Assembly (NCBI GenBank): GCA_002378975.1
Contig: DFST01000150.1
Coordinates: 1-8,938 of the forward strand
Length of the DNA stretch: 8,938 nucleotides
Direction: 5' to 3'
Source of the DNA: Chitinophagaceae bacterium UBA3430
Lineage (GTDB): Bacteria; Bacteroidota; Bacteroidia; Chitinophagales; Chitinophagaceae
A model generated the notes under the pieces. The model was not told the origin of the DNA. It saw only the letters and a list, made by a program, of their open reading frames with translations, and searched no databases. Of this stretch, positions 1-7,072 are shown piece by piece. Positions within the stretch are counted from its first letter, which is position 1. Each line of letters begins with the position of its first letter. A program made the position numbers and the translations under genes.

Positions 1-1067
1 ATATTCTTTTTAGAATGAAGCCAGAATTGATTGCGTCCCGGATTCGGGTAAAGAGACAACCCGAATTCTTGCGGGCTTACATTGTTGATGCTGGTTATTA
101 CGCCGGATAGATCATATTGCGAGAAGACGGGATAATGGTCCGAGGTGTTGTGCGCACTCACGTAATCGGGAACGATTGTTGTGACATCGGTTCGAACCTT
201 CGCCGAATTGGGTACATAAAAAGGTACGGCTTCGTTAGAAATGATGTGATTGTCGATCACATTGGGGAAATTGATCATGGTAGTCTGACCGGCAACACCC
301 AGCGGCAAGGTGATCGAACGATAGCTGTCGGCATCGGTACTGTCGGCCACGATGGAGGTGTAACTACTTACGGTAGCACCGGGGTAGATCGAGGTGTTCA
401 ATGCGTCGTTGAAATCGCCGATGATGAAATTCAGGGTGTTGTTGAATTGGGCGTCCAGGGTGTCTTTGAGTTCTTGGGCGGCACCGAATCGTTTTTCATA
501 ATCGGATTGGGTAGCACCGGCTTTACCGTGGAGTAGAAAAACGTTGATGTTTTTGCTGATGCCGTTGATGGTGGCGGTAGCGGAGAATAGGAATGGGAAA
601 CGTCCGGTGGCCCAGTTGGTATTTGCCGTGGGGCTGTTTCGACTTATACCACGGGTGCGCACGTTGGCAAAAACAGATTTTCGGTAGATGAACGCTTGTT
701 TCTGTCCGCTGGTCCAACTATTTCCGGTACCTGTAGAATTGCTGGAGCAGTAAGGAGCAATGACAAAACCATATTCATTTTGTCCGAGCGAATCGACCAA
801 TCGGCGAAAGCGCATGGAATCCACGATTTCTGAAACACCATATAGATCCGCGTTGAGCATCCGTAGAATGCGTTTGGCATTGAATTCCTGCAGGTCCTTA
901 TCGGTGGGTCCGCTGTTGTAAGGAGCACCAAAATACTCGATGTTCCAGCCTACAATGTCCAATGTGTTAGAAGAACTCTGCGCATGGCCCGGATGTGCCA
1001 TCAGCATTAGAATAAAACCAATCGAACAAAAGGCAGATCGGGTGATCTGGGAGGTTGTGTGTTTCAT
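1..1067 (-). CDS. Exported endonuclease/exonuclease/phosphatase (EEP) family protein with probable T9SS sorting tail, 3' end cut by window
   Basis: The minus strand reads open from ATG at 1067 to the window edge, giving 355 residues without a stop. Residues 1-30 form a signal peptide (hydrophobic stretch about 14-25, ending GHAQ). The mature part carries the metal-dependent EEP fold signatures in order: WNIEYF (41-46), GVSE with the metal-binding Glu80, the NVFLLH block with His180, GDFND (217-221), DNH (272-274) and the C-terminal SDHYPV (309-314). All expected catalytic positions appear intact. A new segment starts near residue 334 with the pattern FGLSLYPNP, the usual opening of a type IX secretion C-terminal sorting domain; the rest lies outside the window. 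Likely role: a secreted or surface-anchored metal-dependent phosphodiesterase, either nuclease or phosphatase; substrate cannot be read from sequence. It starts 29 nt after the recJ stop and may be cotranscribed with it, although a -7-like box lies directly before its ATG. Confidence 0.88.
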   Translation of the reverse strand, partial: MKHTTSQITRSAFCSIGFILMLMAHPGHAQSSSNTLDIVGWNIEYFGAPYNSGPTDKDLQEFNAKRILRMLNADLYGVSEIVDSMRFRRLVDSLGQNEYGFVIAPYCSSNSTGTGNSWTSGQKQAFIYRKSVFANVRTRGISRNSPTANTNWATGRFPFLFSATATINGISKNINVFLLHGKAGATQSDYEKRFGAAQELKDTLDAQFNNTLNFIIGDFNDALNTSIYPGATVSSYTSIVADSTDADSYRSITLPLGVAGQTTMINFPNVIDNHIISNEAVPFYVPNSAKVRTDVTTIVPDYVSAHNTSDHYPVFSQYDLSGVITSINNVSPQEFGLSLYPNPGRNQFWLHSKKN

Positions 1068-1073
1068 CACCTA

Positions 1074-1081
1074 CAAAAGTA
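1074..1081 (-). promoter_or_regulatory. Possible Bacteroidota -7 element (TACTTTTG) ahead of the EEP gene
   Basis: On the minus strand the octamer TACTTTTG matches TAnnTTTG exactly and ends 6 nt before the ATG at 1067. No TTG is found at the usual -33 distance, so this may be weak or fortuitous. If used, the transcript would have a leader of only a few nucleotides. Confidence 0.35.
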
Positions 1082-1096
1082 GGGAATTGGATGGGG

Positions 1097-2794
1097 CTAT
1101 TGGGCAGCTCGGATGTCGAGCACGCGGATCTGAAGTGAAACGTTTCCTTGGTACTCGTTTTCTTCGATGTGACAGACCAGGTCGATCGGTTTTCCTTCTA
1201 ACAACAGGGTGGCTTTTTTGGCCAGTCCAAATCCGATACCGGAGATGCGGGCGGAACCTTGTTTTACGACAAACCGAAGATGATCTTCTTTGACGATCTT
1301 GGAATATCCGGCATCGGTAACGTGGCGGATTAGGAATATCGGTGGTTCATTATCCGGGCCGAACGGCTCCATCTGTCGGAGGATATCAAAGAATTTCGGT
1401 TGAATCTGTTCCAGTAGAATTTCTGCATCGACGCGAATGCTCGGCGTGAGCAACGTACGATCTAGCGAGTTGGATACGGCTTGTTCAAAGCGTTCACGAA
1501 AAGCGTCCACTTGGTCGTGTGGCAGGCTCATGCCCGCGGCAGCCATGTGCCCCCCGTAGCGCGTAAGCAGATCCCGACAGGCATAGATCGCTTCATACAG
1601 ATTGAATCCGGGGATGCTGCGGGCACTGCCGTTGGCTTCGTCGCCGGAACGGGTGAGTACGATGGTGGGTCGGTGATAAGTTTCGATGAGTCGGGAAGCG
1701 ACGATTCCCACGACGCCCTTGTGCCAATCGGGTTGATAGACCAAGGTGGAGACCCGTTCTTCCCATTGGGGGTTGGATTCAATTTGTTGGAGGGCTTCGC
1801 GGGTGATGGAACGATCGGCTTGTCTGCGTTCGTCGTTGTCGGCATGCAGTGCCTCCGCATACTGACGGGCAATTTCTTCATCGGCGGCGGTGAATAGTTC
1901 CACGGCTTTGCAGGCATCATCCATGCGTCCGGCAGCGTTCACACGCGGCGCAATCATGAACACCAGATTTTGGATTTGCAGTTGTTTTTTCAGTCCACTC
2001 AAATTGGCCAACGCGCGGATACCGATGTTTGGATGCTGGTTTGCTTTTTTTAGTCCCCGGTAGGTCAGTATTCGATTCTCTCCGCTCATGGATACGATGT
2101 CGGCCGCAATGGCGGTAGCCAGCAGGTCGATGTTTTCATCAGCCTCCGATATCGGCCAATCCATGCGCTCGCAGAGGGCGCACATCAACTTGTAGCCAAC
2201 GCCGCAACCGCAGAGTTCTTTGAAGGGGTAGGGGCAATCGGATTGTTTGGCATTGAGGATAGCGATGGCGGGAGGAAGTATGTGGTCGGGGAGGTGGTGG
2301 TCACATATGATCACATCGATGCCGTGAGCTTTTGCATCGGCGATCAATTCGACCGATTTGATGCCGCAATCGAGCGTAACAATGAGTTGGTAGCCTTGTT
2401 GAATGGCGTGATCGATGCCGGCGCGACTGAGTCCGTATCCTTCTCGGTATCGGTGTGGAATGTAAAAGTCGACTGCCGAATGATGTTTGCGTAAAAAGGC
2501 ATAGAAACTAGCCACCGAGGTGGTTCCGTCTACGTCGTAGTCGCCATAGATCAGGATTTTCTCTCCTTGATTTAAGGCTTGCTGCAGCCGATCCACCGCC
2601 TTGTCCATGTCTTTCATCAGCCAGGGCGAATGCAGTAGTGCTTCCTGCGGACGAAAGAATTTGCGTGCGGTCTCCAGGTCAGTGATCCCGCGATTCACCA
2701 ATAGTTGGAGCAATACCGGATTTAGCTTTAGATCCAGACGAAGGCGTTCTATGGCCTCCGGATCGGGGGTGTGCAGGATCCAGCGTTTTTCCAT
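1097..2794 (-). CDS. recJ: Single-stranded-DNA-specific exonuclease RecJ
   Basis: The 565-residue product is full length for RecJ (the E. coli protein is about 577). It is a cytoplasmic 5'-to-3' exonuclease on single-stranded DNA, acting in RecF-pathway recombination, mismatch repair and base-excision repair. The DHH-superfamily motifs are in order: GDYDVDG at 84-90, LDCGI at 141-145 (Asp142), CDHH at 164-167, and the AADIVSM block with Asp232. PRVNAAGR follows at 283-290, then the DHHA1 domain with HKGVVGIVASRL near 358-369 and GGH at 414-416. The last 120 or so residues match the RecJ OB-fold region (e.g. MEPFGPDNEPP). No catalytic residue is missing. The start is the first ATG after the stop of the upstream polyprenyl synthase gene (18-nt gap), so the two are probably cotranscribed. 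There is no Shine-Dalgarno sequence, as is usual in this phylum. Confidence 0.96.
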   Translation of the reverse strand: MEKRWILHTPDPEAIERLRLDLKLNPVLLQLLVNRGITDLETARKFFRPQEALLHSPWLMKDMDKAVDRLQQALNQGEKILIYGDYDVDGTTSVASFYAFLRKHHSAVDFYIPHRYREGYGLSRAGIDHAIQQGYQLIVTLDCGIKSVELIADAKAHGIDVIICDHHLPDHILPPAIAILNAKQSDCPYPFKELCGCGVGYKLMCALCERMDWPISEADENIDLLATAIAADIVSMSGENRILTYRGLKKANQHPNIGIRALANLSGLKKQLQIQNLVFMIAPRVNAAGRMDDACKAVELFTAADEEIARQYAEALHADNDERRQADRSITREALQQIESNPQWEERVSTLVYQPDWHKGVVGIVASRLIETYHRPTIVLTRSGDEANGSARSIPGFNLYEAIYACRDLLTRYGGHMAAAGMSLPHDQVDAFRERFEQAVSNSLDRTLLTPSIRVDAEILLEQIQPKFFDILRQMEPFGPDNEPPIFLIRHVTDAGYSKIVKEDHLRFVVKQGSARISGIGFGLAKKATLLLEGKPIDLVCHIEENEYQGNVSLQIRVLDIRAAQ

Positions 2795-2812
2795 TGGGTG
2801 AGAAAAGATAGC

Positions 2813-3775
2813 TTAATACCGACGTTCAGTTACAAAGCGAACCATGTCTTCCAGTCCCTGTCGCACAGGAGATTCGGGAAACAGGTGTAGTTGCTCGATC
2901 GCCTGAGATTTAAAAGTATTCATTTTATCGGTTGCATATTGAATGCCGCCGTACTCATTTACGGTACGAATCACCCAATCAACTTTATCGGATTGGGTAT
3001 TTTCATTTTTGAGTATGTAGATCAACTTTTGTCGGATCGGGCGTTCGGCTTGTTGCAACGTGTAAATCAGGGGCAGGCTAAGTTTTTTTTCTTTGATGTC
3101 GTTGCCGGTGGGTTTCCCGATGCGTTCTTGTGTGTAATCGAATAGGTCGTCTTTGATCTGAAAGGCCATGCCGGTGGTTTCTCCGAAAAGTCGGAGCCGT
3201 TCTGTCAGGGTATTGTCTTCGCTGGCCGACCAAGCACCGGCGGAGCAGGCGGAGGCGAGCAGTGAAGCGGTCTTGTTGCGAATGATCTCGAAATAGACCT
3301 CTTCTTTGAGGTTTAGGCTACGGGCTTTTTCCAGTTGAAGCAATTCGCCTTCGCTCATGAGGCGGACGGCATCAGAGAGGATGTGCAAGATCCGGTAGTC
3401 TTGGTGATCGAGGGAGAGCAGCAATCCTTTGGCCAACAGGTAGTCGCCAATGAGTACATTGGCCTTGGCTTTCCAGAGGGCGTAGGTGGAAAAAAAGCCT
3501 CTTCGCTCTAGCGAGTCGTCCACCACATCGTCGTGCACCAGGGTAGCGGTGTGTAAAATTTCGACCAGGGAGGCGGCGCGGTAGGTTTTTTCGTTGATGT
3601 CGCCGCAGAGTTTAGCGGAGAGCAGCACGAACATAGGACGTAGTTGCTTGCCTTTGCGCTTAACTACATAACGCATGATCCGATCGAGCAGGGGGGCTTG
3701 GCTGCGAACAGCGCCCTGGAACTCGATCTCGAATCGTTTCAGCTCCGATTCGATCAGGTGAGTGGGTAGTTTCAT
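2813..3775 (-). CDS. Polyprenyl diphosphate synthase (long-chain, trans type)
   Basis: This 320-residue protein is an all-alpha trans-isoprenyl diphosphate synthase that condenses isopentenyl diphosphate onto an allylic primer. It carries GKQLRP at 42-47 (diphosphate-binding Lys and Arg), the first aspartate-rich motif DDVVD at 82-86, and the second, DDLFD, at 209-213, followed by KLSLPL near 231. The fourth and fifth residues before the first motif are Thr78 and Ala77. Small residues at these chain-length positions fit a medium or long product (C35-C45) rather than farnesyl or geranylgeranyl diphosphate; this is inference from the family rule. In Bacteroidota the expected use is the menaquinone side chain. 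It is first in the minus-strand run, 18 nt upstream of recJ. The ATG at 3775 gives a length normal for octaprenyl/heptaprenyl-type synthases. The symbol (ispB, hepT or similar) is left blank because product length is not proven. Confidence 0.93.
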   Translation of the reverse strand: MKLPTHLIESELKRFEIEFQGAVRSQAPLLDRIMRYVVKRKGKQLRPMFVLLSAKLCGDINEKTYRAASLVEILHTATLVHDDVVDDSLERRGFFSTYALWKAKANVLIGDYLLAKGLLLSLDHQDYRILHILSDAVRLMSEGELLQLEKARSLNLKEEVYFEIIRNKTASLLASACSAGAWSASEDNTLTERLRLFGETTGMAFQIKDDLFDYTQERIGKPTGNDIKEKKLSLPLIYTLQQAERPIRQKLIYILKNENTQSDKVDWVIRTVNEYGGIQYATDKMNTFKSQAIEQLHLFPESPVRQGLEDMVRFVTERRY

Positions 3776-3897
3776 GCCAGAAATCAGGATTTGTTCCGTT
3801 CAAGATCATTGTAGGCCCGAGCGAAAAGCCAAATCTTGTTTTTGAATTAAGTGCTTGAAAGTTAATGGAATAACTAAGCAAATAAACGAAGGAAAAT

Positions 3898-3927
3898 TTG
3901 GAAAATCCCCTTATTTTATTATTTTTG
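3898..3927 (+). promoter_or_regulatory. Bacteroidota-type promoter for the OmpA-like gene
   Basis: TTG at 3898-3900 (-33 element) and TATTTTTG at 3920-3927 (exact TAnnTTTG -7 element) are separated by 19 nt, the normal spacing for the housekeeping sigma factor of this phylum. The predicted start lies a few bases after 3927, leaving an A/T-rich leader of roughly 40 nt before the ATG at 3970. This is the best promoter in the window and sits in the 194-nt divergent spacer 3776-3969. The rest of that spacer shows no ORF or strong hairpin. Confidence 0.72.
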
Positions 3928-3969
3928 TGCACATTTCGATCAATCAATAAAACAATTTAATACATCGTT

Positions 3970-5691
3970 ATGCTCAGCAAATCGTTCCGGATCCTGTTCT
4001 TGCTGTCCTCCATGTTGATTTCCACGGCCTTCGCTCAGAATGTTGGTGGTGGTTACGACTTAAAGGACTCTTCGCTGATCCCCAGCAAGCGCATGCCGCA
4101 GCACACTGAATTCCTCAACGGCACCTACAACTTCCCGTCTAAGCCCCGCAACCAGTGGGAGATTGGCGTGAAGGGTGGTTTGTTTCAGATCAGTGGAGAC
4201 ATCCCGGCTCAAGTATTGTCGCCTGGTTTTGGCGTACACGTACGCAAGGCCTTCGGCTACATTTTCTCCCTCCGCATGGAGTACATGAACGCCGTGGGTA
4301 AGGGATATAGTTTTGTGGCCAATGAGAACTATGCTAAGAATGCTGGATGGGGAGCCAACATTGCTGATCCCAATCAACGCTATTCTGCTCCTCGTATGAC
4401 AATCGTTGCGCCGGGTGGTGTAACTGGTATTGTCTCTTCCAAAACCGGATTGGCCTCCACGCCGCTTGAGCATGTCTTCTACAACTACAAAGCCAAGGTG
4501 CAAGACCTTAGTTTGCAAGGAGTCGTAACCCTGAACAATGTCCGTTTTCACAAATCCAAGACCGGCATGAATTTTTATGGATTTGGTGGTGTGGGTGGAA
4601 GCATTTACGAAACCCGTGTTAATGCGCTGAATGGAAATACGAAATACAACTTTATGACCCTGACTTCTTCGTCGTACAAGGATCGTAAAGATTTTATTAA
4701 GAACATGAAGAACAATGTGCTCGATGATGATTTCGAGACATTAGCCGAAAATCAAGGTAACCGTCGCCCTAAGCTTTTTGGTCAGACGTTCAAGCCTTCG
4801 GCAAATGTGGGAGTCGGCGTAGCTTTCAAACTCAACAATCGCCTGAACCTGGCCATTGAAGACCGCTGGACCATCGTTAAAGATGACCTGTTGGATGGTC
4901 AACGTTGGCAAGAAAATGCTTGGGGTGATGCATCCCTTACCCGCGATTACGATTCTTACAACTATCTCAGCGTTGGCTTGAATATCAATTTGGGTTCCAA
5001 GTCCATCGAGCCTTTGTGGTGGATCAACCCGCTGGATTATGCCTACAGCGAAATCCGCAACCCTCGTTTGATGAAATTCCCCAAGCCTGTTTTGCCTGAT
5101 ACCGATGGAGATGGCGTTACCGATCAATTTGATCGTGAGCAAACTCCTGCCGGTTGCCCGGTTGATAGCCATGGTGTAAGCTTGGATACGGATGGTGATG
5201 GTGTTCCTGATTGTAAAGACAAGGAATTGATCACCCCGACCTATTGCCAGCAAAATGTAGACGCGGATGGTGTTGGCAAATGCCTCTGCCCTGAAGATTG
5301 CAAAACCACCCCTCCTCCGCCTCCAAGTTGTGCGGAAAGCATGGGTCCCCTGCCCAGCATCGCCTTCAAAGCCGGTTCGAACAAGCTGAGCGATGATGCC
5401 AAGGCTACTTTGGCCACGGCCGCTGCTGCCATCCGCAACAACCCAGGTTGTAAAGTTGCTGTGGTTGGATATTGCTCTACCAACAAGAAAGAACAACAAG
5501 TGAGTTGGGATCATGTAAATGCCGTGATCAACCACCTGGTTGATAAAGAAGGCATCAGCATTGACCGCTTTATCTTCAACTATGGTCAGCAAGGTGGCGA
5601 CTGCAACACAGTCGACCTGCGTGCTGCCGCTGAAGGAGAGTCTGGCCCCAACCGCGTAGAACCTCCGCATCCAAACCTGCGCAAGAACTAA
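3970..5691 (+). CDS. OmpA-family outer membrane protein with DxDGDG (thrombospondin type 3-like) repeats and divergent C-terminal domain
   Basis: The 573-residue protein has a signal peptide (residues 1-22, cleavage near TAFA|QN). Residues about 60-345 alternate polar and aromatic strands (e.g. WEIGVKGGLFQISGD, NYLSVGLNINLG) as in an outer-membrane beta barrel. Two calcium-binding repeats follow, DTDGDGVTDQFD at 377-388 and DTDGDGVPDCKD at 406-417, with a degenerate third near 431-443. A Pro-rich linker at 448-452 leads to an OmpA C-terminal domain (about 460-573) with the expected start LPSIAFKAGSNKLSDDA and the segment KEGISIDRFIFNYG. The domain is divergent: the usual GHTD reads GYCST, and the LSxxRA helix reads VSWDHVNAV, so the canonical peptidoglycan-binding Asp and Arg are not evident. 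All ten cysteines lie after residue 395. Likely role: envelope structure or porin-like barrel. It is monocistronic, between its own promoter and a strong terminator. Confidence 0.85.
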   Translation: MLSKSFRILFLLSSMLISTAFAQNVGGGYDLKDSSLIPSKRMPQHTEFLNGTYNFPSKPRNQWEIGVKGGLFQISGDIPAQVLSPGFGVHVRKAFGYIFSLRMEYMNAVGKGYSFVANENYAKNAGWGANIADPNQRYSAPRMTIVAPGGVTGIVSSKTGLASTPLEHVFYNYKAKVQDLSLQGVVTLNNVRFHKSKTGMNFYGFGGVGGSIYETRVNALNGNTKYNFMTLTSSSYKDRKDFIKNMKNNVLDDDFETLAENQGNRRPKLFGQTFKPSANVGVGVAFKLNNRLNLAIEDRWTIVKDDLLDGQRWQENAWGDASLTRDYDSYNYLSVGLNINLGSKSIEPLWWINPLDYAYSEIRNPRLMKFPKPVLPDTDGDGVTDQFDREQTPAGCPVDSHGVSLDTDGDGVPDCKDKELITPTYCQQNVDADGVGKCLCPEDCKTTPPPPPSCAESMGPLPSIAFKAGSNKLSDDAKATLATAAAAIRNNPGCKVAVVGYCSTNKKEQQVSWDHVNAVINHLVDKEGISIDRFIFNYGQQGGDCNTVDLRAAAEGESGPNRVEPPHPNLRKN

Positions 5692-5710
5692 GCATTCCTC
5701 AAATCAGTAT

Positions 5711-5743
5711 AAGTCCCGCCCCTCGGCGGGACTTTCTTTTTCC
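5711..5743 (+). terminator. Intrinsic terminator after the OmpA-like gene
   Basis: A perfect 10-bp stem, AAGTCCCGCC (5711-5720) pairing with GGCGGGACTT (5725-5734), closes a CCTC tetraloop and is followed by a T-rich tail (TCTTTTTCCC). It begins 19 nt after the stop codon at 5689-5691. The strong stem suggests efficient termination, separating this gene from bamD. Confidence 0.93.
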
Positions 5744-5813
5744 CTTTATCATAACCTTAACGGCAACTGGGCTCAACCTAACCGATTTTCCCCCAGATTT
5801 GCCCCAGAACCAT

Positions 5814-5821
5814 TAACTTTG
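5814..5821 (+). promoter_or_regulatory. Probable -7 element (TAACTTTG) directly before bamD
   Basis: TAACTTTG matches TAnnTTTG exactly and ends 8 nt before the bamD ATG at 5830. The only upstream TTG (5799-5801) is too close (12 nt), and a TTC at 5788-5790 is at a 23-nt spacing, so the -33 element is poor. A promoter is expected here because a strong terminator lies just upstream. The predicted leader is about 5 nt. Confidence 0.55.
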
Positions 5822-5829
5822 TTCCCCCT

Positions 5830-6645
5830 ATGCCGCTTCGTCTCGTAGGCCTATGGATGGCCTTTTTTGGGTTGATTAGTGTACTGCCCGGTTGCAGCAG
5901 CAGCATGACCAAGCTGTTGAAGAACCCGGACCCAGCTTATAAGCTGCGCATGGCGGAACAGTTCTTTGCCAAAGAGCAATACATCAAGGCCCAGCAGGTT
6001 TATGAAGATGTCATGCCGTATTACAAGGCGAACAAAGAGTTCGAAGACATCTACTACAAATACGCCTACTGTGCCTACAACCTGGGCGATTTCATGAACG
6101 CCGAGAGCCTCTTCAAAAGCTACCTGGAAATCTTTCCCAATAGCACCAAGGCTGAAGAGATCGACTACATGCGCGCCTACTCGTTCTACAAACAATCGCC
6201 CAAAGCGGAGTTGGACCAAACCAATACGCTGAAAGCGATGGGCATGATGCAGACTTTCATCAACACCCACCCCGGTTCTGCCCGCAATAAGCAGGCAACT
6301 GAAATCATCGATATCTGCCGGGTGAAACTGGAGTTGAAGGATCAAAAAAGTGCACAACTCTACTTCGACCTCGGACAGTTCCGCGCGGCTGGGGTGGCTT
6401 TTACCACCTTGCTGAACAACTACCCCGATTCAGATCGAGGCGATGTATACAAGTTGATGATCATCAAATCCTATTTCCGCTACGCCGAGATGAGTGTGGA
6501 AGAAAAGAAAGTGGAGCGGTTCGAACAAGTGATCAACGAATGCTACGAATTTGTAGATCGCTTCCCCGATAGCCAACTGCGAAAAGAAACAGAAGATTTT
6601 TTAACTCGATCGAAAGAAAATATTAAAAACCTGACCAATGAGTAA
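5830..6645 (+). CDS. bamD: Outer membrane assembly lipoprotein BamD (YfiO family)
   Basis: The 271-residue protein starts with a lipoprotein signal peptide whose lipobox is LPGC at 19-22, so Cys22 would be lipidated and the protein held on the inner face of the outer membrane. The rest is helical with TPR-like repeats typical of BamD: AYKLRMAEQFFAKEQYIKA (about 36-54), DIYYKYAYCAYNLGDFMNA (about 73-91), the SLFKSYLEIFPNS segment, and a repeat around FDLGQFRAAGVAFTTLL. With BamA it inserts beta-barrel proteins into the outer membrane. ATG 5830 is preferred over the in-frame Met10 because it supplies the positively charged Arg4 of the signal peptide; a start at 5857 would leave no basic residue there. 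The stop overlaps the rpoZ start by 8 nt, so translation is probably coupled. The bamD-rpoZ pairing is widespread in Bacteroidota. Confidence 0.93.
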   Translation: MPLRLVGLWMAFFGLISVLPGCSSSMTKLLKNPDPAYKLRMAEQFFAKEQYIKAQQVYEDVMPYYKANKEFEDIYYKYAYCAYNLGDFMNAESLFKSYLEIFPNSTKAEEIDYMRAYSFYKQSPKAELDQTNTLKAMGMMQTFINTHPGSARNKQATEIIDICRVKLELKDQKSAQLYFDLGQFRAAGVAFTTLLNNYPDSDRGDVYKLMIIKSYFRYAEMSVEEKKVERFEQVINECYEFVDRFPDSQLRKETEDFLTRSKENIKNLTNE

Positions 6646-6979
6646 GTTACGTCGCCAGCTCAGTGCCGGCATCACCAACAATGTAGAGACCCGTCACCTT
6701 GAAGAGATGAAGAGCAAGACCGGCAATCTCTATGCGTCGATCGCCATCATGGGCAAACGCGCCAACCAGATCAACATCGCCATCAAGGAAGAACTACACA
6801 ATAAACTGGAAGAGTTCGCCAGCCACACCGAAAGCATGGAAGAGATCCACGAAAACAAGGAGCAGATCGAGATCTCCCGCGCCTACGAGCGTATGCCCAA
6901 CCCGGCTCTCCAAGCTACCCACGAGTTTCTGGAAGACAAAGTGTATTTCCGCCACAACGAGGATGAGCTGTTTAGCTGA
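6638..6979 (+). CDS. rpoZ: DNA-directed RNA polymerase omega subunit, Bacteroidota type (RpoZ-like)
   Basis: A 113-residue protein of the omega/Rpb6 type found in Bacteroidota. The conserved core is seen in TGNLYASIAIMGKRANQI (about 28-45), followed by IKEELHNKLEEF, the acidic helix EEIHENKEQIEISRAYE, and a tail with EFLEDKVYFR. Omega binds the C-terminal region of the beta-prime subunit and helps assemble or stabilise RNA polymerase in the cytoplasm. The ATG at 6638 lies inside the end of bamD (8-nt overlap). An intrinsic terminator follows 22 nt after the stop. In many relatives the next gene is coaBC; here it is not present. The N-terminal region (MSKLRRQLSAG) is basic and less conserved. 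Confidence 0.9.
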   Translation: MSKLRRQLSAGITNNVETRHLEEMKSKTGNLYASIAIMGKRANQINIAIKEELHNKLEEFASHTESMEEIHENKEQIEISRAYERMPNPALQATHEFLEDKVYFRHNEDELFS

Positions 6980-7001
6980 TCCCCGGATTTAAAATAATGT
7001 G

Positions 7002-7032
7002 AAAGCGATGGACTTCCATCGCTTTTTCGTTT
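7002..7032 (+). terminator. Intrinsic terminator after rpoZ
   Basis: A perfect 10-bp stem, AAAGCGATGG (7002-7011) with CCATCGCTTT (7016-7025), closes an ACTT loop and runs into TT-C-GTTT. The T tract is interrupted by C and G, so termination may be partial. It separates bamD-rpoZ from the DUF4835 gene. Confidence 0.82.
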
Positions 7033-7053
7033 CCCGGTATCTGATAAAGCCGG

Positions 7054-7061
7054 TAAATTTG
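7054..7061 (+). promoter_or_regulatory. Probable -7 element (TAAATTTG) before the DUF4835 gene
   Basis: TAAATTTG is an exact TAnnTTTG match ending 11 nt before the ATG at 7073. A TTC at 7031-7033, spaced 20 nt upstream, is an imperfect -33 element. Its position after the rpoZ terminator fits a separate transcription unit for DUF4835-DUF4296. The predicted leader is only about 8 nt. Confidence 0.55.
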
Positions 7062-7072
7062 ATCTGCTGTAC

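Noticed and set aside
117..536. Plus-strand frame of 139 codons, plus minus-strand frames at 523-717 and 644-931
   Set aside because: All overlap the EEP gene, which reads continuously from 1067 to the window edge with intact catalytic motifs; these are shadows.
1481..1920. Open frames of about 130-138 codons on both strands inside recJ
   Set aside because: They overlap the conserved recJ coding region and carry no recognisable domain.
3857..3881. Possible minus-strand promoter for the polyprenyl synthase gene (TAACTTTC with TTG upstream)
   Set aside because: The -7 box has one mismatch and the spacing to TTG is only 14 nt, shorter than the usual 17-23 nt; too weak to call.
4741..5670. Long open frame (309 codons) on the minus strand opposite the OmpA-like gene
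   Set aside because: It lies wholly antisense to a gene with a signal peptide, repeats and a recognisable domain, has no familiar motifs, and is explained by the codon bias of the plus-strand gene.
5851..6357. Open frame of 168 codons on the minus strand opposite bamD
   Set aside because: It mirrors the bamD reading frame, shows no known motif, and no promoter-like element was noticed for it.
6732..6992. Alternative plus-strand frame overlapping rpoZ (Ser/Arg/Thr-rich)
   Set aside because: Its composition is typical of a frame-shifted read of a real gene, and rpoZ in the other frame is clearly conserved.
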